A stretch of 64,000 nucleotides of DNA from positions 1,240,001 to 1,304,000 of the forward strand of contig CAWJOU010000005.1 in assembly GCA_963844575.1 (NCBI GenBank). Reading direction: 5' to 3'. Origin of the DNA: DASZUK01 sp963844575. Lineage in GTDB: Bacteria > Actinomycetota > Acidimicrobiia > Acidimicrobiales > RAAP-2. This document shows, piece by piece, positions 16,318 through 24,566 of this stretch. Position numbers and translations under genes: made by a program. Position 1 is the stretch's first letter. Each line of letters opens with the position of its first letter. The notes below the pieces were generated by a model. That model saw only the letters and a program-made list of their open reading frames with translations, was not told the origin of the DNA and did not search any database.

Positions 16318-17319
16318 TCAGGGACCGATGTTCGACGCCCACTGGATCGACGACTGACCGGTGATCGGGGCGATCGCCCGCTCGATCGACGCGTAGCTCG
16401 TCGCCGATGTCTGGCCGTCCGGTGCCTGGGTGAGCACGCCGAAGATCGTCACGTTCTGGCCGTGAGCCTTGGCGTAGCCGATCAGCGAGGCCCACTCGGT
16501 GACGTGTGTCGGGAAGTACAGCTCCGGGAAGACGACGTCGGGCCGGAACCCGTCGGCCACCTGGAGCAGTTGCGCCTGCGTCCAGTAGCCCGGCTCGGCC
16601 GAGCCGTAGTCGACCATCGCCGGCTGGTAGCCGCCGACCTCGGCCGCATAGCCGGCCAACACGTTGTACGTGTTCAGGTAGCCCGGGTCGAACGCCGGCT
16701 CGACGTCGTCGCCGGCGACGACGGTGACCGTGTCGGTGAACGACGACTGCTGCTTCGTCCGGGTCGCCCACGCTTGCACCGACTCGACCGTCGACGCCAG
16801 CGTCGCGCCCCATGTCCGGAAGCTCGGCGGTTCGAACGCGCAGCCGCAGACGACGCTCCCGCACGGCTGCCCGGTGCCACAGCTGTCGTTCGTCCCGATC
16901 GCCACGTGCAGGCGAAGCCCGGCGGGCGCCGTTCGGAAGTACCCGGCGACGTAGCTCTCGACGGCCGCGGCGATCGACGGGAACGACGCGAAGGTGTCGT
17001 CCTGCGTGATCGTCCCGAGCGTTGTCTCGGCTGCCGGTCGGCCGAAGTCGAGGATGACCATGCCCTGCGCCCCGGCCGACCCGGCCGCCTCGCCCTGGGC
17101 GTAGAGCACCGCCGGGCTGGCGTCGTTCTCGTACTGCGACGCCGTCGCCGTCGGCGTACCTGTCTGGCCAGCGCTGACGAGCGTCGTGCCGAGGAGCACC
17201 GCGGCGAGGAGCACCGCGGCAAGGAGCGGGGCCGTGACCAGTGGAAGCGCAGGCAAGGACCGCGACCACCGGTGGTGGAAGCCCCCGGTCCGACACCCGG
17301 AACTACGCCTCGTCTCCAT
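16318..17319 (-). CDS. Membrane-anchored or secreted protein of unknown function
   Basis: This 333-aa protein has an N-terminal hydrophobic segment (residues 24-50: LPALPLVTAPLLAAVLLAAV). Part of that segment is a 15-bp in-frame repeat coding AAVLL twice. The extracellular domain has GMVILDFGRPAAE, four clustered cysteines (NDSCGTGQPCGSVVCGCAFE near residue 150) and VVFPELYFPTHVTEWASLIG. The arrangement recalls a barrel-like hydrolase scaffold with an early conserved aspartate and a late glutamate, but I cannot assign a family. It may be secreted or tethered. Its neighbour upstream on the same strand is a membrane-anchored GH43-like protein. Confidence 0.65.
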   Translation of the reverse strand: METRRSSGCRTGGFHHRWSRSLPALPLVTAPLLAAVLLAAVLLGTTLVSAGQTGTPTATASQYENDASPAVLYAQGEAAGSAGAQGMVILDFGRPAAETTLGTITQDDTFASFPSIAAAVESYVAGYFRTAPAGLRLHVAIGTNDSCGTGQPCGSVVCGCAFEPPSFRTWGATLASTVESVQAWATRTKQQSSFTDTVTVVAGDDVEPAFDPGYLNTYNVLAGYAAEVGGYQPAMVDYGSAEPGYWTQAQLLQVADGFRPDVVFPELYFPTHVTEWASLIGYAKAHGQNVTIFGVLTQAPDGQTSATSYASIERAIAPITGQSSIQWASNIGP

Positions 17320-17462
17320 CCCGTACCAGCCTTCGTCAGGCCGCCCGGGACGATGTTAGCGATCGACGCTGGTCGTCGCACCTGCCCCACTGGCAACAGA
17401 CGCCACATCGGCCACGTTCGCCACCCGGGAAACAGCCGCTGCAGCCATCGGGCGCCCTGAGC

Positions 17463-17518
17463 TCAGGGGCACTGGCTCAGGGGCACTGGCTCAGGGGCAC
17501 TGGCTCAGGGGCACTGGC
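17463..17518 (-). repeat. Four 14-bp tandem repeats containing the GH43 gene's stop codon
   Basis: Four exact copies of GCCAGTGCCCCTGA (minus strand) run from the last codons of the GH43 gene (Gln-Cys-Pro-stop) out into the 3' flank. Each copy contains TGA. Because 14 is not a multiple of three, the TGAs fall in all three reading frames. The repeat is seen directly; see the matching arrays at 31250, 31725, 56169 and 59865. Confidence 0.9.
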
Positions 17519-18902
17519 CGGCCGGCGGCGCGGCGGTTGTCGCCGGCGCGGGGCAGACCGCCGGCACGCCGTCGACGACCTCGAGCGGCCGGAGGAACAG
17601 CACCCGACTGTGGGGGAAGCCGACCTCCCCTGTCAGCCAGGCGGCGAAGGCGATCCAAGGCCGGCCGTTGACGTCGGTGAACGCGGACGCGCCACCGGGG
17701 CCGGCGATGATCCCCTGCGAGGAGAAGGTCGGGTGGTCGAGCGGCTTGTGGCACGGCCCGAGCGGGCCGCTGCACTCGGCCACACCGATGCCGTAGCTGG
17801 CGGTCTTCCAGTCGGAGCCGGCGTAGAAGAGGTAGCGCTGGCCGTCGAGCCAGAACATGTCGGGGGCTTCGGTCCAGCCGTGCTCCCACGACTGGGACGG
17901 CCCGAGGATCGCCGTCGGGCCGTTCCCGGTGAGCTGGGTGCCTGTGCCGGCCATGGGCTGCGCCCATATCGTCGGCGGCTGCCCGTTGGCCCCTTGGGAC
18001 TTCCAGTCGAGGAAGAGGCCGCCGCCCGGGTCGACGAACGGGCTCGGGTCGATCGAGCCGCCCTGGGCCAGCTGGCAGACGATCGGGAAGCTCGACGCGT
18101 CGACGAACGGCCCGGTCGGCGACGACGACACCGCGGCGCCGATGCACTGCTCGTTGGCCGTGCCGTAGACGGCCGAGAAGTACAGCACGAACGTGCCGCC
18201 GAGCTGGAGCACCGACGGCGCCCACGTCCCGCCGCCCGGCGCGGCCCACGACGGGAGCTGGGGGAGGGCGTCGCCGACCGGCGACCAATGGACGAGGTCG
18301 GTCGACGTCACGATCTGGATGTTGCCGGCCGCGGCGTTCGTCCCGTAGGCGTAGTACGTGTCGCCGACGGTGAGGACGAACGGGTCGGGGAAGTCGAAGG
18401 GGTAGGCGAGCCCGCTCGCCGCGCCGCCGTCGGCGGCCAGGCAGTCGCCTGACGAGTTGTCGAGGGCGGTGACCGCGGCGGGCAGGTTGTCGCCGCCGGT
18501 GAACGCGCCGTACGCACCGTCCACCCCGAGCAGGCAGCCCTGGAGATCGGTCAGGGCCTGGCCGGTCCGGGCGACCGCCTGACTGTCGGTGGCGAGCTGC
18601 TGGTTCGACGTGGCGAGCGCGGCCTGGGCCGACCGGACCGACGCCTTCCGGCTGGCGAGCGTCGCCGAGTCCGCGGCCCGGGCGCGCCGCGTCCGGGCCA
18701 CCGCGGTGTGCCGTTGCTGCAACGCGGCGGTCGTGCGGGCCAGGCTCGATCGGGCCGTCGCCAGGCCGTGCTCGGACACCCCGAGCCAACCGGTGGCGAC
18801 GGCCAGCGCGGCGACGGCCAACCCGACGGCGAGCCACCGCCACCGCGGTCGGCGGTGGCTCGCCGATCCGGCCGACCCGGCCGCGTTGGCTAATGCGGTC
18901 AT
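17505..18902 (-). CDS. Membrane-anchored coiled-coil protein with a GH43-type glycosidase domain
   Basis: This 465-aa protein has one transmembrane segment (residues 25-42: LAVGLAVAALAVATGWLGV). A coiled coil rich in Ala, Arg, Ser and Gln spans about residues 50-110. An extracellular five-bladed GH43-like domain follows. The three acidic residues of the family are visible: base Asp in FDFPDPFVLTVGDTYYAYGT, pKa-modulating Asp in SIDPSPFVDPGGGLF, and acid Glu in WTEAPDMFWLDGQRYLFYAG. GH43 enzymes act on arabinan, xylan and related furanosides; the substrate here is unknown. The ATG at 18902 overlaps the stop of the upstream small coiled-coil gene by 4 bases. A 14-bp tandem array spans its stop codon. 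Confidence 0.8.
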   Translation of the reverse strand: MTALANAAGSAGSASHRRPRWRWLAVGLAVAALAVATGWLGVSEHGLATARSSLARTTAALQQRHTAVARTRRARAADSATLASRKASVRSAQAALATSNQQLATDSQAVARTGQALTDLQGCLLGVDGAYGAFTGGDNLPAAVTALDNSSGDCLAADGGAASGLAYPFDFPDPFVLTVGDTYYAYGTNAAAGNIQIVTSTDLVHWSPVGDALPQLPSWAAPGGGTWAPSVLQLGGTFVLYFSAVYGTANEQCIGAAVSSSPTGPFVDASSFPIVCQLAQGGSIDPSPFVDPGGGLFLDWKSQGANGQPPTIWAQPMAGTGTQLTGNGPTAILGPSQSWEHGWTEAPDMFWLDGQRYLFYAGSDWKTASYGIGVAECSGPLGPCHKPLDHPTFSSQGIIAGPGGASAFTDVNGRPWIAFAAWLTGEVGFPHSRVLFLRPLEVVDGVPAVCPAPATTAAPPAGQCP

Positions 18903-19450
18903 GGTCCGCCGCCCTGGACGGCCTGGCAGCTGCTGGTCACCGCGGCCAGGGACTGCGCCGCGCCCGCGCCGTCGCCGAGCGCCGTCTGATTGACTGCGGC
19001 CTCGACGCCGCCGAGGCAGGTGTCGAGGGCGGCGATGGTGGCCGCCTCGATGAGCTGGCCGGCCTGGTCCTGGCCGACCTGGGCCTTCACGCCAGCGAGC
19101 TGCTGCTCGACCGTGGTCAGCGCCCGCGCTTGCGCCGCTGACGTCGCCCGGATGGTATCGACGGCGGCGGTCACCCGGGCCAGCTCGGCCGACGCCTGCC
19201 GCAGGTCGGCCCGGGCCGTCGCCTGTCGGGCGCCGATCTGGCGCCGTTCCTGGTCGACGTGGACCGTCCATCCGGCCATTGCCGCGGCCACCACGACGAC
19301 GACGGTCGTGGCGACGGCCCAGCCGGCGGGGCGACGGGTACGCCGGGCCGGTCGTGGCGCGCCGGACTCCGGTGACGGCGCGTCGAGCAGCGCGACCGCA
19401 GGAGCGTGGTTGTCGGGCAGCTGGCGATCGTCGGTCAGCTGGTCAGTCAT
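18899..19450 (-). CDS. Small membrane-anchored coiled-coil protein, partner of the GH43 protein
   Basis: This 183-aa protein has a short cytoplasmic tail, one transmembrane helix (residues 43-62: GWAVATTVVVVVAAAMAGW) and a long helical extracellular region (QERRQIGARQATARADLRQA) predicted to coil. It ends with a Cys-containing segment (LDTCLGGVEAAVNQT). The downstream GH43 protein has the same anchor plus coiled-coil plus paired-cysteine plan (LQGCLLGVDGAY), so the two genes probably share an ancestor and may form a heteromer. They overlap by 4 bases. No enzymatic motif was seen. The family is unknown to me. Confidence 0.7.
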   Translation of the reverse strand: MTDQLTDDRQLPDNHAPAVALLDAPSPESGAPRPARRTRRPAGWAVATTVVVVVAAAMAGWTVHVDQERRQIGARQATARADLRQASAELARVTAAVDTIRATSAAQARALTTVEQQLAGVKAQVGQDQAGQLIEAATIAALDTCLGGVEAAVNQTALGDGAGAAQSLAAVTSSCQAVQGGGP

Positions 19451-19561
19451 GGCGACCCCGTACCCCGCCGCGGGGTGGACGCAGTGTGCGGGCGCCCGAA
19501 CGATAGTGCGCCGGCCGGGCCACCGGCCTACCCCGACGGCCGCGCTGGGCCGCCCGGTCGG

Positions 19562-19960
19562 TCAGCTCGGGAGCTGCAGCCGGGGATCGTCGGTGGCGAC
19601 GATGTCTTTGCCGAGGGGGGCGACCGCGACCGCGGCGAGCTTGATGTTGGCGATCCCGAGCGGGATGCCGATGATGGTGAGGCAGAGCAGCATGCCGGTC
19701 ACGATGTGGGCGATGGCGATCCACAGCCCGGCCAGGACGAACCAGATGACGTTGCCGACGGTCGACGCCGCACCGGCGTCGTCCCGGCGGACGACCGTCC
19801 GGCCGAACGGCCAGAGCACGTAGGCCGCCAGCCGGAAGGCGGCGATCCCGAACGGGATCGTGATGATCAGGATGCACATGACGACGCCGGCCACGGCGTA
19901 GCCGATGGCCAGCCAGAGCCCGCAGAGGACGAGCCACAGGACGTTGAGGACGGTCTTCAC
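19562..19960 (-). CDS. YccF-domain inner-membrane protein
   Basis: This 132-aa protein has two tandem YccF repeats. Each carries a hydrophobic hairpin with the signature IxxPFGxxxxRLA or IGIPLGIANIKLA (ITIPFGIAAFRLAAYVLWPF and LTIIGIPLGIANIKLAAVAV). Four transmembrane segments are expected. The function of YccF is unknown. It starts at a GTG overlapping the stop of the upstream hybrid kinase (GTGA), so the two are co-translated and the membrane protein might act with the kinase. Length is normal. Confidence 0.85.
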   Translation of the reverse strand: MKTVLNVLWLVLCGLWLAIGYAVAGVVMCILIITIPFGIAAFRLAAYVLWPFGRTVVRRDDAGAASTVGNVIWFVLAGLWIAIAHIVTGMLLCLTIIGIPLGIANIKLAAVAVAPLGKDIVATDDPRLQLPS

Positions 19961-21729
19961 CCGAACCGCTCGTCCATCAGGTCGAGGAGCTCGCGCACGC
20001 CGATCGGCTTCGTCAGGTACTCGTCGGCGCCGGCGGCCATCAGGTCGCGGCGGTGGGCGCTCGTGGCGTCCGCGCTGAGCACGATGACCGGAATGGCGTC
20101 GGTCTGCTCGTCGGCCCGGAGCCGGGCGAGGACCTCTTCGCCGGGGATGTCGGGCAGGTGCAGGTCGAGCAGGACGAGGTCCGGCTGGTGCTCTTTGGCC
20201 AGTCCCAACGCGTTCTCGCCGCGCGACGTCGAGACGAGCGTGATGTTCGGCCGGCGACGCAGGATCTGCTCAACGAGCTTGATGTTCGACGCGACATCCT
20301 CGACGTAGAGCACCGTCCGGGTTCGGTCGTAGGCGTGGGCGCCGCGAGCCGCGCCGGCTCGGGCCGATTCCTCGACGGCCGGCGGGTAGGCGAGGACGAG
20401 CTCGACGGTGAACGTACAGCTGGCGCCGACGACGCTCGACGCGGTGAGGCGGCCGTTCATGCTCTTCATGAGGTCCGCCGAGAGGGCGAGCCCGAGGCCC
20501 GTCCCCTCGATTCCTCGCGCCTCGGCCCCCAGCCGCTCGAACGGTACGAAGAGCCGCCCGAGCTGTTCCTCGGTGAGGCCGGCGCCGGTGTTCGTGACCT
20601 GGACCCGGACCTGGTCGTCGGTGACGACTTCGACGGCGAGGGTCACCCGGGCCCGCTCGTCGTTGTACTTCACCGCGTTCGACAGGAGGTTGAGCAACAC
20701 CTGCCGCAGCCGCTGGCGGTCGGCCAGCACGTAGAGCGTCCGGCCTTCCTTCGGCGGCTCGCCGATCAGCACCCGGTAACTGGCGGCCAGCGGCTGGGTC
20801 AGCTCGTACGCGTCGTTGAGGATCGCGGCGAGCGAGACCGGCTCGAGGGAGATCGACAGGTGGCCGGCTTCGATGCGGGCGATGTCGAGCACGTCGTCGA
20901 GGAGCGACTGGAGGTGCCGGGCCGCGGTCAGCGACAGGTCGATCCACTCGAGCTGGTCGTCGTCGAGGGCCGTCATCGACAGCAGCTCGCCGAAGCCGAG
21001 GATCGAGGTGAGGGGCGTACGCAGCTCGTGGCTCATCCGGGAGAGGAACCCGTTCGTCGCCGAGCGGGCGTCCTCGAGCTGGCGGTTAGCCCGGGCGAGC
21101 TCCTGGGAGCGCTGGAGGATGTCGATGACCATTCCGTCATCCCGACGGCGTTCGACGGGACCGCCCGCCCTCGTCCGCCGATCGCTGGCCGGCCCGTCAC
21201 CGGCCCGTCGGTCATCGGCACTCCCGCCACCGGCCCGCCGGTCGGTGTCGCGACGCCGTTCCGCGGCCTCGCCGCGCCGGCCGATCAGCTCGGTGACGTC
21301 CTCGACCCGGTGGATGATGAACGCCACCCGCCCATCCGGTCCGAAGACTGGTGAGTTCACCGGGCTCCAGTACCGGACCTCGAAGCCGCCGCTGGTCGAT
21401 GCCGGCTGCTCGATGTCGTACCGCTGGACGGCCATCGTGTCCGGCTGGCGGCGCGAGATGACCCGTTCCAGGGACGCTCGGAGGTTCTGTGCTCCGGAGG
21501 CGTCGGGGTCGTCGGGGTTGTCAGGGAAGACGTCGAAGAGGTGCCGGCCGACGATGCGGTCCCGCTCGGTCAGGGTCACCTGGAGGTAGGCGTCGCTGAC
21601 GGCGACGATGACGAACGACGGATCGAGGACGACGTAGCAGCCGGGGAGCGACTCGAAGACGAGCTGGAGCTCGTCTGGACGGAGACCAGCACCGTGCCGG
21701 GAATCGCCGTCCGTCATTCGACTGGCCAC
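19957..21729 (-). CDS. PAS hybrid histidine kinase with C-terminal receiver; G1 box Asp replaced by Asn
   Basis: This 590-aa cytosolic protein has a PAS domain (LQLVFESLPGCYVVLDPSFV, residues 20-145), then an Arg/Asp-rich low-complexity linker (about 150-200). The kinase core follows, with an H-box (MSHELRTPLTSILGFGELL), N-box (LLNLLSNAVKYN) and G2 (GIEGTGLGLALS). A receiver ends the protein with phospho-acceptor D in LVLLDLHLPDIPGEE and lysine in EYLTKPIG. The G1 box reads VTNTGAGL: the usual aspartate that contacts adenine is Asn. The catalytic domain may therefore be weak, while the receiver is intact. The start at GTG 21729 has GGAGG 7-8 bases upstream. It is followed by a YccF gene with overlapping ends. 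Confidence 0.87.
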   Translation of the reverse strand: MASRMTDGDSRHGAGLRPDELQLVFESLPGCYVVLDPSFVIVAVSDAYLQVTLTERDRIVGRHLFDVFPDNPDDPDASGAQNLRASLERVISRRQPDTMAVQRYDIEQPASTSGGFEVRYWSPVNSPVFGPDGRVAFIIHRVEDVTELIGRRGEAAERRRDTDRRAGGGSADDRRAGDGPASDRRTRAGGPVERRRDDGMVIDILQRSQELARANRQLEDARSATNGFLSRMSHELRTPLTSILGFGELLSMTALDDDQLEWIDLSLTAARHLQSLLDDVLDIARIEAGHLSISLEPVSLAAILNDAYELTQPLAASYRVLIGEPPKEGRTLYVLADRQRLRQVLLNLLSNAVKYNDERARVTLAVEVVTDDQVRVQVTNTGAGLTEEQLGRLFVPFERLGAEARGIEGTGLGLALSADLMKSMNGRLTASSVVGASCTFTVELVLAYPPAVEESARAGAARGAHAYDRTRTVLYVEDVASNIKLVEQILRRRPNITLVSTSRGENALGLAKEHQPDLVLLDLHLPDIPGEEVLARLRADEQTDAIPVIVLSADATSAHRRDLMAAGADEYLTKPIGVRELLDLMDERFG

Positions 21730-21833
21730 GTCCGCCTCCGGTTACTGCTCGTCGCGAGGGGCGCCCGCCAGTGACCCTCGGGCGAGAGGGTAACACGGGG
21801 GGTTCTGACCGCCCGGGCCGGTCGACGTGCTGG

Positions 21834-22028
21834 TCAGTGCCAGACGAAGTGCAGGACGACCAGGGCAGCGACGACTCCGAGGGCGATCAGCTCCATCCAG
21901 AGCAGGCGCCGCTCGGCGGCCCGGGAGGTGGCGAGGTCGTCGCGGAAGATCGCCTCCCACTCCTCGTCCGTCCGCGCCGGGCGGCCCGGTTGCCGTTCGG
22001 GGTGATCCGGTTCCGGCGGCGTCGTCAC
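21834..22028 (-). CDS. 64-residue single-pass membrane protein following the GT2 synthase
   Basis: The gene starts at GTG 22028, overlapping the synthase stop by 4 bases. The protein has a Pro/Arg-rich N-terminus, a charged amphipathic stretch (TDEEWEAIFRDDLATSRAAE) and one C-terminal transmembrane helix (LIALGVVAALVVLHFVWH). No family was recognised. Its position and size recall the small accessory membrane subunits of processive polysaccharide synthases, such as PgaD with PgaC, but there is no clear sequence match. It is the last gene of the operon that starts at 25678. Confidence 0.65.
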   Translation of the reverse strand: MTTPPEPDHPERQPGRPARTDEEWEAIFRDDLATSRAAERRLLWMELIALGVVAALVVLHFVWH

Positions 22029-23512
22029 TCCGACACCGCCACACGGCCGGACTTCTCCGTCTTTTCCCAGCGCATCTCGGCGTGCCGGAGCTGCTTGACG
22101 TAGGCCGCCAGGGTGACAACGCAGAGGACGGGGCCGTAGCCGACGAGGTAAAGCAGCCCGCTGGCGGTTCGGTGGGCGCCGGCGTCGTCGATCTTCTTGA
22201 CGAGATAGGCCGCGAGCATGCAGCCGGCGACCCAGACGTAGGCGAAGAGCATGATCCCGTGCCGCTGGCCGACGGTCAGGTCCCAGTGGGTGACGTCCTC
22301 GAACCGGTCGACGAGCCAGTGGAAGGCCGTCGGGAGACAGGCGTAGAGGATGATCAGGAGGGAGATCGACCCGGGGAAGAAGAAGCCCTGCACCCACGTC
22401 CGCCGCCCGGCGGCGCGGTCGATGAGCAGGGTGAAGACGGTGGTAAAGACGAAGCAGAGGGCGTTGACGATCCAGAGCGCCCGGAAGACGTGCTGGGCGG
22501 TGGCCAGGTCGGTGAAGTACAGGACGACGAGGCTGGCCGACGAGACGATCATCGTGAGCGGGAGCAGGAAGATGCTGAACCAGATGAGGCCGAACGAGAC
22601 ACCGCCGAGCCGGTGTGTCGGATTGCGTCGGAACCAGATGCGCCGGAAGGCCCACGTGACGTGGGCGTTGCCACGGGCCCACCGCACACGCTGCTTCCAG
22701 AGGCCGTTGATCCGTTCGGGCTCCTCGGCGAAGGTCACCGCGTTCGGTTCGAATACGACGCGGCGACCGCCGAGCTGGGTCATGAGGGTCGTGAACGTGT
22801 CCTCGGCCAGCGTCGAGGTGTCGATGCGGCCGCCCAGTGCCTCGAGGTTGGCTCTCGAGTGCAGCTGGGCTCCCCCGGCCAGGCAGGCGACCGCGCCGAG
22901 CACGTTCTGGGCCCGGCGGCCAGCGGCCTGGGCGGTGATGTACTCGTACTCGATGAAGCGGGTCAACGTGCGGCTCGGGACCGAGCCCTCCTTGATGTAG
23001 CAGGTGACCGCGCCGACCTTGTCGTCGGCCAGGTGGCGGGTCATCTTCCGCAGCGTGTCCGGAAGGAACACGACGTCCGCGTCCATGATGAGGAGGGCTT
23101 CCATCCAGCCCTCTCCGAGGACGACCGAGAGGCCGTAGTTCAACGTGTGCGACTTGCCCTCCCCGCCTTTCTCCCGGCGGAGATGGAAGACCGAGCCGGG
23201 GTACTGCGTCTGCTTGATGGCCATGATCGACGCGGTGTCGTCGGTGCTGGCGTCGTCGACGACGTACACCCGTAGGCGGTCGGGCGGATAGTCGAGGGTC
23301 ATCAGGCGGTCGACGGTCCCGGTCAGCACGCGCGCCTCGTTCCAGGCCGGCACAAGGATCGCCACCCGCGGCACGTACGGCCCGACCCTCCCGTAGTGGT
23401 TCCGCCACCGGACCGCGCCGATGAGGAGGTACTGGTAGGCGTTGACGACGAGCGGGACGGCGCCGACGAGGACGAGGGCGATGAGGATGTCGTCGCCGAC
23501 GGTGCCCCACAC
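22025..23512 (-). CDS. Processive family 2 glycosyltransferase (PgaC/NodC-like membrane synthase)
   Basis: This 495-aa protein has one N-terminal membrane segment, a cytoplasmic GT-A domain and five C-terminal membrane segments. GT2 motifs are in order: VAILVPAWNEARVLTGTVDR, VYVVDDASTDDT, the D-x-D at LLIMDADVVFLPD, the acceptor-site TLAEDTFTTLM, and the Q-x-x-R-W at LWKQRVRWARGNAHV. This set is typical of polymerising synthases of beta-linked polymers such as poly-N-acetylglucosamine, chito-oligomers or hyaluronan. The product here is unknown. A nearby PIG-L-type deacetylase would fit an N-acetylated sugar. The start is a GTG at 23512 with no strong SD. It is 37 bases after the ATP-grasp gene and overlaps the small membrane protein. 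Confidence 0.87.
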   Translation of the reverse strand: MWGTVGDDILIALVLVGAVPLVVNAYQYLLIGAVRWRNHYGRVGPYVPRVAILVPAWNEARVLTGTVDRLMTLDYPPDRLRVYVVDDASTDDTASIMAIKQTQYPGSVFHLRREKGGEGKSHTLNYGLSVVLGEGWMEALLIMDADVVFLPDTLRKMTRHLADDKVGAVTCYIKEGSVPSRTLTRFIEYEYITAQAAGRRAQNVLGAVACLAGGAQLHSRANLEALGGRIDTSTLAEDTFTTLMTQLGGRRVVFEPNAVTFAEEPERINGLWKQRVRWARGNAHVTWAFRRIWFRRNPTHRLGGVSFGLIWFSIFLLPLTMIVSSASLVVLYFTDLATAQHVFRALWIVNALCFVFTTVFTLLIDRAAGRRTWVQGFFFPGSISLLIILYACLPTAFHWLVDRFEDVTHWDLTVGQRHGIMLFAYVWVAGCMLAAYLVKKIDDAGAHRTASGLLYLVGYGPVLCVVTLAAYVKQLRHAEMRWEKTEKSGRVAVSE

Positions 23513-23549
23513 GGTCAGGGCCGGCCGGCCGGTCGCCGGGCCGGCGACG

Positions 23550-24566
23550 TCACGTCGGGAGCCCGAGGGGCAGCGGGGTGCCGGTGGCCTCGAACTCGTC
23601 GACCGGGAGGAACGTCTGCGCCCAGTGCCGGACCATGGCGACCGGGTGGAACGGCACGTGTCGTGGCACCGTCCGGCCGAGCCGGTCGGCCAGGGCCAGC
23701 GCCGGCATGTTGACCCCGCTGGCGACGGTCAGTGGCATGGCGCCGGGGAAACGGGGGTTCACCTCGAGCAGCTTCGGTACGCCGTCGACGTCCTCTCGGA
23801 ACTGGATGTTGGCCACGCTGGTCAGGCCGACGGTCCTAGCCACTGCGGCGGCCGCCGCCTGGAGGGCGGGCCGGTGCAGCGAGCAGCCGGCGACGGCGAT
23901 CCCGGAGTCGACCTTGAGGCGGCTGCGGGGCACGGCCGCGGCGACGTGCCCGTCCCGGTAGGCGAGGACGTCGACGGAGTACTCCGGGCCGGGCAGGTAC
24001 TCCTGGACGAGCAGCGAGCCGTCGCGAGGCAGCCGGTCGAAGGCGGCCGCGTCGTCGACGAGGGCGATGCCCCTCGACCCGCTGCCCCGCCGGGGCTTCG
24101 TCAGCACCGGCCAGCCGAGGGGCGTCGGATCGAAGCCGTCGTCGAGCAGGCCGCCCCGGGGGAGCGGGACGTCGGGGCCGCAGGCCTGCAGCAGCGCCCA
24201 CTTGTCGAGGCACCGCTCGAGCGTGGCCAGCGACGCGCTGAGGACGGCGACGCCGAAGTCGTCGAAGTCGTCGAACCGTCGGGCGACGGGGATGAGCTCG
24301 CTGTCGACCGTCGGTACGACGACGTCGATCCGCTCCTGCCGGCACGTCTCGAGGACGACGTCGACGAACGCCGCGTCGTCCCCCCTCGGAACGAGTGCCC
24401 GCCGATCTCGGGGCACGAGGTAGAGGCCGGCCGCGCTGGGGTCGATGTCGACGGCCCAGCAGTCGGTGGCCAGCTGCCCGTCGTCGCCGATCCCTTCGAG
24501 GAACGCCACCGCCGCCGGACCGCCGGCCCCGGTGACGAGCACGCGGACCGGCTCGGTCGTCGTCAT
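23550..24566 (-). CDS. ATP-grasp ligase (carbamoyl-phosphate-synthase-like fold)
   Basis: This 338-aa protein starts with a Rossmann-like pre-ATP-grasp domain (VRVLVTGAGGPAAVAFLEGI). ATP-grasp motifs follow: LTKPRRGSGSRGIALVDD (nucleotide lid), LLVQEYLPGPEYSVDVLAYR and the metal site LLEVNPRFPGAMPLT. Such enzymes join a carboxylate to an amine, thiol or imidazole through an acyl-phosphate. The substrate is unknown. It sits between a receiver-PIG-L deacetylase (4-base overlap) and a polysaccharide synthase, so adding an amino acid or other acyl group to a freed amino sugar is a possible role. That role is inference only. Confidence 0.85.
   Translation of the reverse strand: MTTTEPVRVLVTGAGGPAAVAFLEGIGDDGQLATDCWAVDIDPSAAGLYLVPRDRRALVPRGDDAAFVDVVLETCRQERIDVVVPTVDSELIPVARRFDDFDDFGVAVLSASLATLERCLDKWALLQACGPDVPLPRGGLLDDGFDPTPLGWPVLTKPRRGSGSRGIALVDDAAAFDRLPRDGSLLVQEYLPGPEYSVDVLAYRDGHVAAAVPRSRLKVDSGIAVAGCSLHRPALQAAAAAVARTVGLTSVANIQFREDVDGVPKLLEVNPRFPGAMPLTVASGVNMPALALADRLGRTVPRHVPFHPVAMVRHWAQTFLPVDEFEATGTPLPLGLPT

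Noticed and set aside
17463..17518. CRISPR-like direct repeats
   Set aside because: Units are contiguous with no spacers and differ between loci; no cas gene is in the window.
19497..19561. Small gene between the coiled-coil gene and yccF
   Set aside because: No start with SD and no conserved-looking frame was seen in this short gap.
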